14,486 nucleotides of DNA from Treponema sp. (GTDB lineage: Bacteria > Spirochaetota > Spirochaetia > Treponematales > Treponemataceae), in the NCBI GenBank assembly GCA_004554075.1, contig SFOB01000060.1, forward strand, positions 1-14,486. The letters are read 5' to 3'. Made by a program: the position numbers and the translations under genes. The notes under the pieces are model-generated. The model ran no database searches, was not told the origin of the DNA, and was given only the letters and a program-made list of their open reading frames with translations. How positions within the stretch are numbered: position 1 is the first letter of the stretch; each line of letters opens with the position of its first letter. Shown in pieces: positions 7,200 through 13,327 of this stretch.

Positions 7200-8174
7200 C
7201 TATCTTGCCTTTTTAGCATGCTTACGAACTGCAAAGCGTACAATTCCGGTTGCAATAAAAATCAGCGCAAAAAAGATGTTGATTAAAAACAACAAAGGCT
7301 CGCTTACAATTCCTCCCAGCATCTTAATAAAACCAACTTGCATTATACGAGCCTTAATACCATCAAACTGGGCAGTGAAATATACAGAATTCAGACACAG
7401 TATAAGTGCTGTAGTTATAAAAATCATAATGGAATTTAAAAGTCGCCATTCAAAGAAATTACTGACTCCATATACGGAACAAAGCAGAAGAGCAAAAGAA
7501 ATCAGAGTCAAAATATGAGCAAGTCCTCCTGAGTAAGCCCCGCTTATCATAGAATTAAGAAGGCTGAAGTTTACCGGGACCGGATTTTCATTTTCACCAA
7601 AGATTTTCTTAAGCTGAATTTCGCGGTAAGGAAGAGCTTTTCTGTTCAAATCAAGATTTGGATAATCTCCAATTGTTTTATATTCAACAGAACCATTTTC
7701 AGAAGTATCAATTATGATTGCAGAAGCTTCTGGAGCCCTACCCTGAGATTTTACTTCAAACTCCTGGGTAAAATAATAAACGTCGTTATCTACCTTGCGG
7801 AAAAAATCAGGTGAAAGTGATTCTGTTTTCTTTTCAAAGGTAAATTTTCGGTTACAGAAATCTTTCAATAAAAAAGAACCCGGCATAAGTACTACCCAGG
7901 TAAGGGCACAGAGAATGATATAAACGCCAAGCTGAAGTCCCCCGCCCGGATGTCTTATTCTGTAATATGAAATCAAAGGAAGAACAAGCAGCAGCATACA
8001 GAACATTACATAAAAAGCAGATTTAAAAAGCTCCTGATCTGTAAAGAATTTAATTTCGCGGCCCGCAATAAAGCCAAGCAGATTCAGGTAAAAGGAAAAT
8101 AATACGGTTCCCAGAACTGTTCCTGTAATTAAAACAATCAGATATATTACAAATAGTTTCAGCGCTTTTTTCAT
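7200..8174 (-). CDS. Unrecognised six-TM membrane protein with central soluble domain
   Basis: Not recognised by family. The 324-aa protein shows three hydrophobic segments at about 7-33, 50-69 and 77-103. A polar region of about 105 residues follows (about 105-210), then three more segments at about 215-240, 245-265 and 280-312, and a basic C-terminus (RKHAKKAR). The basic start MKKALK before TM1 suggests the N-terminus is inside. The same '3 TM - soluble - 3 TM' plan recurs in the next gene, 12 bases downstream, and is also the plan of the LptF/LptG permeases of lipopolysaccharide export, although no signature motif of those proteins was identified and the soluble domain is shorter. The start is chosen for AGGAAGAG just upstream and a promoter-like pair at 8195-8225. 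It is the first gene of the two-gene minus-strand operon. Confidence 0.85.
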   Translation of the reverse strand: MKKALKLFVIYLIVLITGTVLGTVLFSFYLNLLGFIAGREIKFFTDQELFKSAFYVMFCMLLLVLPLISYYRIRHPGGGLQLGVYIILCALTWVVLMPGSFLLKDFCNRKFTFEKKTESLSPDFFRKVDNDVYYFTQEFEVKSQGRAPEASAIIIDTSENGSVEYKTIGDYPNLDLNRKALPYREIQLKKIFGENENPVPVNFSLLNSMISGAYSGGLAHILTLISFALLLCSVYGVSNFFEWRLLNSIMIFITTALILCLNSVYFTAQFDGIKARIMQVGFIKMLGGIVSEPLLFLINIFFALIFIATGIVRFAVRKHAKKAR

Positions 8175-8194
8175 ACTCTTCCTGCGTTCCTACA

Positions 8195-8225
8195 ATTATA
8201 CACTATATTATCGGCAAAAAATCAA
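8195..8225 (-). promoter_or_regulatory. Putative promoter of the two-gene membrane operon
   Basis: Read on the minus strand, TTGATT (8220-8225) is followed after 19 bases by a perfect TATAAT (8195-8200). This lies 20 bases before the ATG at 8174 and would give a leader of roughly a dozen bases that still contains the ribosome binding site. The spacer is longer than ideal, so the -35 choice is uncertain. Confidence 0.45.
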
Positions 8226-8277
8226 TAAAATTTACTATATAAAAAGATTGCAGAAAAAAAGCATTTATGCCGATAAT
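8207..8277. promoter_or_regulatory. Separated 10-bp inverted repeat between divergent promoters
   Basis: ATTATCGGCA at 8207-8216 and its exact complement TGCCGATAAT at 8268-8277 are 51 bases apart. The left arm sits within the spacer of the minus-strand promoter; the right arm lies just upstream of the plus-strand -35 at 8282. The placement fits two half-sites for a shared regulator, possibly by looping. No regulator is identified. Confidence 0.4.
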
Positions 8278-8281
8278 CAAT

Positions 8282-8311
8282 TTGACATATCAGTTAAATG
8301 TTAGATATAAT
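8282..8311 (+). promoter_or_regulatory. Consensus sigma-70-type promoter for the STAS/zinc-ribbon gene
   Basis: TTGACA at 8282-8287, an 18-base spacer, and TATAAT at 8306-8311: both hexamers match consensus perfectly. The implied start near 8318 leaves a leader of about twelve bases with GGA before the ATG at 8330. It also shows that an in-frame ATG at 8267, which lies upstream of this promoter, cannot be the start for transcripts made here. Confidence 0.75.
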
Positions 8312-8329
8312 AAGAAGATAGGATGTAAT

Positions 8330-8884
8330 ATGGATAATAATAACGGAGTAATTCCAGGTTTCGACAACGACAAAGACGACAGCCTTACTATCTCTTTGAG
8401 AAAAGCTGAAGGTGTACCACATGGAATGTTTATCTACCTTAGTGGTTATATCGATACTTACAACTCCAGCTTCTTTCAAAAACAAATACAGAAAGTAATG
8501 GATGCAGGGTTTATTAACTTAATTTTCAACTGTTCTTCATTGAACTATGTTTCTTCTACCGGAATCGGTTCCTTTACCGTATTCCTTAAGGTTGTAAAGC
8601 CTAAGGGTGGAGACGTAATTCTTCTTGAAATTCAGCCGAAAGTTTATGAGGTTTTCCAGCTTCTTGGATTCTCACAATTCTTTAATATCAAGAGTTCTGC
8701 AGATGAAGCTATTGCCTACTTCAACAATGGTGGTACAGCATCAAGTTCTTCTGTATTCCCTCTTGTAATTTCTTGCCTTGTATGTAATAAGAAGCTTAGA
8801 GCAACAAAGAGCGGCCGTTTCCGCTGTTCTGGCTGCCGTTCTATTCTTGCAATCAATGAGAATGGTGAAGTTTCTCTTGGCTAA
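8330..8884 (+). CDS. STAS-domain protein (anti-sigma antagonist-like) with C-terminal zinc ribbon
   Basis: 184 aa, probably cytoplasmic. Residues about 18-132 form a STAS domain like SpoIIAA/RsbV, proteins that bind anti-sigma or switch kinases and are controlled by phosphorylation in the loop after the second core strand. That loop here reads NYVSSTGIG (72-80). Ser75, Ser76 or Thr77 could accept phosphate; by alignment to DSSG the key position would be Thr77. A Ser-rich linker (137-141) leads to a zinc-ribbon-like tail with CxxC at C149/C152 and CxxC at C166/C169 (RFRCSGC). The fusion of STAS to a metal-binding ribbon is less common than STAS alone. The start was set at 8330, not 8267, because a perfect promoter lies between them and AGGATG precedes 8330. 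A strong terminator follows, so the gene is monocistronic. The partner kinase is not in this window. Confidence 0.88.
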   Translation: MDNNNGVIPGFDNDKDDSLTISLRKAEGVPHGMFIYLSGYIDTYNSSFFQKQIQKVMDAGFINLIFNCSSLNYVSSTGIGSFTVFLKVVKPKGGDVILLEIQPKVYEVFQLLGFSQFFNIKSSADEAIAYFNNGGTASSSSVFPLVISCLVCNKKLRATKSGRFRCSGCRSILAINENGEVSLG

Positions 8885-8917
8885 AAATGAGCTTTAATAT
8901 CTCATATATAGATATAT

Positions 8918-8951
8918 AAAGACCTTCAGGTATACTGAAGGTCTTTTTTTT
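8918..8951 (+). terminator. Rho-independent terminator after the STAS gene
   Basis: A perfect 12-bp stem (8918-8929 with 8935-8946; core GACCTTCAG/CTGAAGGTC) with loop GTATA is followed by an unbroken T run to 8951. It lies 33 bases after the stop at 8884. Confidence 0.93.
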
Positions 8952-8953
8952 AT

Positions 8954-8970
8954 TTGTGAAATTTTCACAA
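8954..8970. promoter_or_regulatory. 17-bp palindrome, possible operator
   Basis: TTGTGAAA and its exact complement TTTCACAA flank a single T. It contains TGTGA and TCACA five bases apart, similar to but one base shorter than the TGTGA-N6-TCACA site of CRP-family regulators. It directly follows the T run of the terminator. The function is unknown. Confidence 0.3.
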
Positions 8971-9010
8971 AATCTGAACGTGAAACGCAAAAAGTTCGTG
9001 AAACATTTTA

Positions 9011-9030
9011 TGTGGATAAAGTGTGGATAA
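9011..9030 (-). promoter_or_regulatory. Two tandem perfect DnaA-box matches
   Basis: TGTGGATAA at 9011-9019 and again at 9022-9030, each the complement of the consensus TTATCCACA. The starts are 11 bases apart, about one helical turn, so two DnaA molecules would bind the same face. Both boxes point the same way. Confidence 0.6.
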
Positions 9031-9213
9031 CTTCCGGATTTTATTACAATCATCAAACTAATTTTTCAGAAATTTTAAGTTAAAGTCCCTTAAAAAATAT
9101 AGTATATTTTATCTACAATTCCTAACTCTTTATAATACCGTAAGTTACAAACTTTAGAGAAATTTTCGTAAATTTTCGTAACTTTTTTTAAAAACCCTAT
9201 TGACATGTCATTT

Positions 9214-9276
9214 TGACCCACAGCACTGCAAAAAATGTGGGTAACTTGTGGGTTAAAAGTGAACAAATGTGGGTAA
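9214..9276. promoter_or_regulatory. Second cluster of DnaA-box-like TGTGGGTAA nonamers
   Basis: TGTGGGTAA at 9236-9244, TGTGGGTTA at 9247-9255 and TGTGGGTAA at 9268-9276 have starts spaced 11 and 21 bases, about one and two helical turns. An opposite-strand near-match, TGACCCACA, lies at 9214-9222. Each differs from the DnaA consensus by one or two bases. The cluster ends ten bases before the -35 of the next promoter, so it could equally be an operator for another regulator. Confidence 0.45.
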
Positions 9277-9286
9277 AGCATTTCAT

Positions 9287-9315
9287 TTGTCTTTTTCCCG
9301 ATTCTTCTATATACT
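9287..9315 (+). promoter_or_regulatory. Putative promoter of the polyprenyl synthase operon
   Basis: TTGTCT at 9287-9292, a 17-base spacer, TATACT at 9310-9315. Nine bases separate the -10 from the ATG at 9325, leaving essentially no leader and no Shine-Dalgarno. An in-frame stop at 9316-9318 excludes an earlier start. Confidence 0.5.
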
Positions 9316-9324
9316 TAATTATAT

Positions 9325-10383
9325 ATGAAGCAGGAATTTAAACTGATACTTGAAAACATAGAAAATGCCCTCAATGCTGCCCTTCCGCAGTCATCATCTG
9401 CAGAAGGCTGGACTCCATCTTCCTTTGGAAACCTGCCGGAGGGGGCATCTTCTGACTATATAGATAAACTCATAGAACCAAATAAAAACCTTATAAGCCT
9501 TGGCGGTAAGCGCTGGCGCCCTCTTCTTATGATGCTCTGCTACAAAATGGCTCTACAAAACAAGGATTCAAAGCCTTCCTCTACCCTTACAGAAGCTCAG
9601 GCCTATTCACTTACTCCCCTTGTTGAGTTTGTTCACACAGCAAGCCTCATTCATGATGATATTGAAGACAAAGCAGACCTGAGACGAGGAAAACCTGCCG
9701 CACATATAACCTACGGCCTTGATACTGCCCTCAATGCCGGCTCCTGGCTTTATTTTGAAGCGCCAGTCTGCATAAACAGCCTTGCTTCTTCAGATGCCGT
9801 AAAGCTTGAATTCTATAAAACCTACACAAACGAGCTTCGCCGCCTTCATCTTGGTCAGGCAATGGATATTTTCTGGCACAGAACTCCTGATTTTTTCCCT
9901 ACAGAAAAAGAATACCTTGCTATGGTAAGGTGCAAAACAGGAACTCTAGCAAGTCTTGCGGCAAAACTTGGCTGTCTTGCTGGTGGCCTTACAGTCAGCC
10001 AGGCCCAGGCTTTCAGCGAAACTGCTGCAGACATAGGAATTGGCTTTCAGATTATAGATGATGTTATAAACCTTACAAGCGGCAACCCGGGTAAAAAACG
10101 TGGAGACGACATTGTAGAAGGAAAGAAAAGCCTTCCTGTTCTTATTCATGTGTCAGAACACCCGGATGATAAAGAAAAAATTGCAGATTTTATGAAAACT
10201 GCCGCTGCAGAAGGAATAGACTCCCCTGCCGTTGAAGACTGCATTGCCCTTTTACAGACCAGTGGCTGCATTGAAAAGGCAGCAGAACGCGGCCGAACCC
10301 TTATTCAGGAAAACTGCGCCCGTTTTAATTCAGCTCCAATAAAAGAGCTATTTACCTCAATGATTCCGGAGAATTTCAGATGA
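9325..10383 (+). CDS. Polyprenyl diphosphate synthase (trans-isoprenyl transferase)
   Basis: Chain-elongating prenyltransferase of the IspA/IspB/GGPP synthase family, condensing isopentenyl diphosphate with an allylic diphosphate for quinone, lipid-carrier or related isoprenoids. It has 352 aa. Visible motifs are GGKRWRP (60-66), the first Asp-rich motif DDIED (111-115, in LIHDDIED), GQAMD (177-181), the conserved Lys in KTG (204), the second Asp-rich motif region FQIIDDVIN (241-249), and GDDIVEGKKSLPVL (260-273). Two departures from the usual family pattern are that the second motif is DDxxN rather than DDxxD, and that NAGSWL (137-142) stands where many members have a GD-containing segment. 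Product chain length cannot be predicted with confidence. There is no Shine-Dalgarno, and a -10-like box lies nine bases upstream, so the mRNA may be leaderless. The stop overlaps the next start (ATGA), coupling it to a TPR gene. Confidence 0.92.
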   Translation: MKQEFKLILENIENALNAALPQSSSAEGWTPSSFGNLPEGASSDYIDKLIEPNKNLISLGGKRWRPLLMMLCYKMALQNKDSKPSSTLTEAQAYSLTPLVEFVHTASLIHDDIEDKADLRRGKPAAHITYGLDTALNAGSWLYFEAPVCINSLASSDAVKLEFYKTYTNELRRLHLGQAMDIFWHRTPDFFPTEKEYLAMVRCKTGTLASLAAKLGCLAGGLTVSQAQAFSETAADIGIGFQIIDDVINLTSGNPGKKRGDDIVEGKKSLPVLIHVSEHPDDKEKIADFMKTAAAEGIDSPAVEDCIALLQTSGCIEKAAERGRTLIQENCARFNSAPIKELFTSMIPENFR

Positions 10384-10898
10384 TAGAACGCTCAGATACC
10401 TTAAACAATCAGGCTATTCTCCTTGCTTCAGACGGTGCCTACAACGAGGCCATAGCCTGCTTTAAGCGTGCCATTGTAATAGACAAGGAAAACTATCTTC
10501 TCTGGTTTAATCTTGGAGTAACCTACCGCGATGCAGGAAAGCTTCAGGATGCAGAAAATTCTCTGGAAACCGCCTGGCGCATTGCCCCGGAAAAAGAGGA
10601 TGTTGCCGAAACCTTTGCCACAATCTGCCTTATGCAGAAAAAATATTCAAAGGTACAGAATATCTGCATGGATTCACTTGATCTGAACCCAATTAATCCT
10701 CATTTGTGGAATCTTCTTGGTGTTACAGAATTCCAGTGCGAAAACTACGAAGAAGCTTCAAGCTACTTTGAACAGGCAGTTTCAATAAATCCTTATTATT
10801 CTGATGCGCTTTATAATCTTCGTGACACTTATTCTGTTTTGCAGAATAAAAAAGGCGAAGCAGCCTGCAATGCCCGTATTAAGGAGCTGGATAAATGA
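10380..10898 (+). CDS. Tetratricopeptide repeat protein
   Basis: 172 aa, made almost entirely of TPR helices: about 5-38 (NNQAILLASDGAYNEAIACF), 39-72 (LWFNLGVTYRDAGKLQDAEN), 73-105, 107-140 (LWNLLGVTEFQCENYEEASS) and a partial last unit. There is no signal peptide or TM segment, so it is probably a cytoplasmic scaffold or adaptor. Start and stop both overlap neighbours by ATGA (10380-10383 and 10895-10898), so it is translationally coupled between the polyprenyl synthase and the small membrane protein. That suggests it links the two, for example by docking the enzyme to the membrane; this is inference. TPR function is not predictable beyond protein-protein interaction. Confidence 0.9.
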   Translation: MIERSDTLNNQAILLASDGAYNEAIACFKRAIVIDKENYLLWFNLGVTYRDAGKLQDAENSLETAWRIAPEKEDVAETFATICLMQKKYSKVQNICMDSLDLNPINPHLWNLLGVTEFQCENYEEASSYFEQAVSINPYYSDALYNLRDTYSVLQNKKGEAACNARIKELDK

Positions 10899-11206
10899 CA
10901 GAAAACGACAGCAAGAGTGAAAATCCGGAAGAAAACATCACAATAATCGAAAAGAACATTCACCGCACAAACCTGCGTCGTCTTATAGATACCTTGTATC
11001 TTCTTATTCCGATTGCTCTTGCTTTTGCCGGCTGTTTTCTGGCCGCCCCACTCTGGTTCCATCTTACAGGAAAAAATGAAACACCAGAATTATTCCGCTT
11101 TGCCTGTGCCCTTGTGCTATTTATCCTGGCATCAAGCTTCGTATTTATTATGACAAGAAAAATAAACCCGATCATGAAGATCGGGATTTTCAGCAAAAAA
11201 GAATAG
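10895..11206 (+). CDS. Small two-TM membrane protein, unknown function
   Basis: 103 aa, not recognised. A polar acidic N-terminus (1-24) precedes a basic patch (HRTNLRR), then hydrophobic segments at about 31-54 (LYLLIPIALAFAGCFLAAPL) and 67-86 (FACALVLFILASSFVFIM), and a basic tail ending KKE. The positive charge before TM1 and after TM2 suggests both ends are cytoplasmic. AAGGAG sits eight bases before the ATG, and the start overlaps the TPR stop (ATGA). It is the last gene of the operon. Its 3' end contains a hairpin that probably serves as the terminator of the converging cheB transcript. Confidence 0.8.
   Translation: MTENDSKSENPEENITIIEKNIHRTNLRRLIDTLYLLIPIALAFAGCFLAAPLWFHLTGKNETPELFRFACALVLFILASSFVFIMTRKINPIMKIGIFSKKE
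11155..11185 (-). terminator. Probable cheB terminator inside the 3' end of the opposing gene
   Basis: The hairpin CCCGATC (11167-11173) / GATCGGG (11179-11185) has a five-base loop. Read on the minus strand it is followed by TTTATTTTTCT, a good U-rich tail; read on the plus strand it is followed only by ATTTTC, a weak tail. It lies within the coding sequence of the small membrane protein, about 28 bases past the cheB stop. Confidence 0.6.
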
Positions 11207-11212
11207 AATTTT

Positions 11213-12409
11213 CTATGCAAACTGATGTTCTTTTGCAAGCCTGCTTATTTCACCTGCCATATCAGCAAGTGCAACCTGCTTTTGAACACCGCCCATTTCA
11301 AAGGCAACCTTAGGCATTCCGTAAACAATACTTGTTTCCTTATTCTGCCCAAGAGTCCAGGCACCTTTTTTACGCATTTCGGTAATCTGTGCCGCTCCAT
11401 CACGGCCCATACCAGTCATAATTACGCCAAGAGCCTTGTTCTTATAGATTTCTGCAACAGACTCAAAAAGCACATCGCAGGAAGGTCTGTGACCATTTCT
11501 AGGCTCATCCTGGGAAAGTTTAATAAAGTTTCCAAGAGGTCTGTGTTCTACAAACATATGGAAACTTCCTGGTGCAATATAGATGTGCCCTCCAAGAATA
11601 GGCTCTCCATCTTTTGCCTCTGTTACTTCAAGAGGACAAATATTATTCAGACTGTTTGCAAATTCAGCAGTAAAGCCTGCAGGCATATGCTGAACAACAA
11701 GAATAGGCTGCTTTAGATTTGGATCTATATCCTTAAATACTTCGCGAAGGGCGTTTGGTCCACCAGTAGAAATTCCAATTGCAATAAGCTCTATTTTTCC
11801 ACCTTCCCTTTCCGGCTTGATAACAACAGGTTCTTTTACCTTTGGCTGGAACCAGGTTGCAGGAACAACATCAGACTTGGTAATAGAAACTGATTTTGCT
11901 GTTTCTTCGCCCTTCTTTTTAATTACAAAGCGTTCTGCTTCTTTAAGCTTAATCTGATGGGTAAAGAATTCCGGATCCGGAATCTTTTTGCCATGCATAA
12001 TTGCATAAGCACCACCATAAGAAGCTACATATTCAATAATTTCATTGGTAACATCACCGATTTTGAGCGTTACAGAAGAACCCGGCTTAGTAATAAAGTC
12101 AGAAGCACCAAGTTCAAGACACTCAATAGTTACTGCAGCACCCTCTGTAGCAACACTTGAAAGAATAATAACAGGAACATCAAGTCTAAGTTCCTTGCGT
12201 TTTTTAAGGAACTGAAGACCTGTCATTACAGGCATTTCAATATCAAGAAGGATTACATCAGGTTTTGCTGTTTTAAGCTTATCTATAAGGTCCTGTCCAT
12301 TTTCTGCCTTTCCGCAGACAGTCAGACCAGTTGTTTCATCAACAATTCTACCGATAAGATTCCGCATCAAGGCAGAATCATCGCATATCATTACTGAAAT
12401 ATCATCCAT
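11213..12409 (-). CDS. cheB: Chemotaxis response regulator protein-glutamate methylesterase
   Basis: Removes methyl groups from (and deamidates) chemoreceptors; phosphorylation by CheA activates it. The 398-aa protein has an N-terminal receiver domain (about 1-125) with the acidic pair D10/D11, phosphoacceptor D56 (LLDIEMP), SS near 84 and the Lys of TKP. A long charged linker (about 125-203) follows. The methylesterase domain holds the catalytic triad S214 (GISTGGP), H241 (VQHMP) and D337 (MTGMGRDGA), spaced like the Salmonella S164/H190/D286 set. No C-terminal receptor-binding pentapeptide is expected or seen. It lies 27 bases downstream of cheR on the same strand, with GGGGAT about ten bases before the ATG, so the two are co-transcribed. 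It converges with the polyprenyl synthase operon with a 6-base gap. Confidence 0.97.
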   Translation of the reverse strand: MDDISVMICDDSALMRNLIGRIVDETTGLTVCGKAENGQDLIDKLKTAKPDVILLDIEMPVMTGLQFLKKRKELRLDVPVIILSSVATEGAAVTIECLELGASDFITKPGSSVTLKIGDVTNEIIEYVASYGGAYAIMHGKKIPDPEFFTHQIKLKEAERFVIKKKGEETAKSVSITKSDVVPATWFQPKVKEPVVIKPEREGGKIELIAIGISTGGPNALREVFKDIDPNLKQPILVVQHMPAGFTAEFANSLNNICPLEVTEAKDGEPILGGHIYIAPGSFHMFVEHRPLGNFIKLSQDEPRNGHRPSCDVLFESVAEIYKNKALGVIMTGMGRDGAAQITEMRKKGAWTLGQNKETSIVYGMPKVAFEMGGVQKQVALADMAGEISRLAKEHQFA

Positions 12410-12436
12410 TATTATTAATCCCCGTGTGTCAGTTTA

Positions 12437-13258
12437 TTATTTGTTAGTGTTCTTACCGTAGAAGCATGCCCACTCGGTTTTGATGAATTCAAAGTTAGTT
12501 TTCATTCCAAACAAAGATTCAGAATGGCCAATATAAAGATAAGACTTTGGTCCCATAGAATCATAGAAATGATTAATAACAGCAAGCTGAGCCGGTTCAT
12601 CAAAATAGATAAGAACGTTTCGGCAGAAAACTACATCAAGGTTTCGGGCACCAGAATCGTTCTTAAGGTTATGATAGTCGAAATGAATTGTTTTCTTTAC
12701 ATCATCCTTAATCTGATAACCGCCGTCTACCTTTGTAAAATATTTTGAAAGATAGTTTTCCGGAACTCCGTCTACACGTGCCTCCGGATAAAAGCCCTGC
12801 TGAGCAGTCATAAGTGATTTGAGAGATATGTCAGAAGCTGTAATCTGGAAGTTGAAATCTGCAGGACATATTTCCTTAAGAATCATTGCGATTGTATAAG
12901 GCTCTTCTCCAGTAGAACAACCGGCACTCCAAATTTTTATTGTACGGTCGCCGGTTGCCTTTTTATTCTCAATTACATGAGGAATTACATAATTGACAAA
13001 TGAATCAAAATGCGGCTGATTTCTGAAGAATCGTGTAAGGTTAGTAGTAACTGCATCCAGCATTATCTTCATTTCTTCAGGATCTTTAGAAATTAATTCG
13101 TAATACTCCTGAGGTGTACTCAGGTTCTTCTTGCGAAGCATTTCTTTGATACGACTGTCGAGAATAGATCTGTTTGTAGCCGAAAAAGTGATTCCGCTTT
13201 CATCGTAAATTACTTTGCGGAACAATTCATAGTCGGCATCTGTAAGTACATCTAACAT
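12437..13258 (-). CDS. cheR: Chemotaxis protein-glutamate O-methyltransferase
   Basis: Transfers methyl groups from S-adenosylmethionine to glutamates of chemoreceptors, opposing CheB. The 273-aa length is normal. The N-terminal helical domain (about 1-85) ends in TTNLTRFFRN (71-80), the conserved CheR segment. The SAM-binding domain has IWSAGCSTGEEPY (109-121), ASDIS (141-145), FCRNVLIYF (211-219) and LYIGHSESL (241-249). It is the first gene of the cheR-cheB pair. The ATG at 13258 has no Shine-Dalgarno, and a perfect TATAAT ends seven bases upstream, so the transcript may begin at or beside the start codon. The next in-frame Met (residue 40) would remove most of the N-terminal domain, so this start is favoured. 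Confidence 0.97.
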   Translation of the reverse strand: MLDVLTDADYELFRKVIYDESGITFSATNRSILDSRIKEMLRKKNLSTPQEYYELISKDPEEMKIMLDAVTTNLTRFFRNQPHFDSFVNYVIPHVIENKKATGDRTIKIWSAGCSTGEEPYTIAMILKEICPADFNFQITASDISLKSLMTAQQGFYPEARVDGVPENYLSKYFTKVDGGYQIKDDVKKTIHFDYHNLKNDSGARNLDVVFCRNVLIYFDEPAQLAVINHFYDSMGPKSYLYIGHSESLFGMKTNFEFIKTEWACFYGKNTNK

Positions 13259-13265
13259 AACGTTA

Positions 13266-13294
13266 ATTATACACGATACTTTGAGAAAAGTAAA
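13266..13294 (-). promoter_or_regulatory. Putative cheR-cheB promoter
   Basis: On the minus strand, TTTACT (13289-13294), a 17-base spacer, then a perfect TATAAT (13266-13271), seven bases before the cheR ATG. An 11-base A run on the plus strand (13292-13302, a T run on the transcribed orientation) overlaps and extends upstream of the -35 and could act as an UP-like element. Confidence 0.55.
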
Positions 13295-13327
13295 AAAAAA
13301 AAGAAGTTTTCCTAAAAAAGTACTCCC

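Larger units (their letters stand above)
8952..9324. other. Gene-free AT-rich region with nonamer clusters
   Basis: About 370 bases without a credible gene. It holds a 17-bp palindrome at 8954-8970, a direct repeat CGTGAAAC at 8979-8986 and 8997-9004, two tandem DnaA-box matches at 9011-9030, about 170 bases of very AT-rich DNA with a tandem 10-bp repeat AATTTTCGTA at 9161-9180, the palindrome TGACATGTCA at 9201-9210, a second nonamer cluster at 9214-9276, and a promoter reaching the next gene. The density of repeats suggests a protein-binding control region. Confidence 0.6.

Noticed and set aside
8267..8329. Upstream in-frame ATG giving a 205-aa STAS protein
   Set aside because: It lies before a perfect TTGACA-N18-TATAAT promoter and has no ribosome binding site; the ATG at 8330 follows AGGATG and begins a typical STAS N-terminus.
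9200..9228. TTGACA at 9200-9205 as the promoter of the polyprenyl synthase gene
   Set aside because: No -10-like hexamer lies 16-19 bases downstream (GCACTG region); the TTGTCT/TATACT pair nearer the gene is better placed.
13292..13302. 11-base A run upstream of cheR as a phase-variation tract
   Set aside because: Length changes would not alter the -35/-10 spacing or any reading frame, and short A runs are common in AT-rich intergenic DNA; an UP-like role is simpler.
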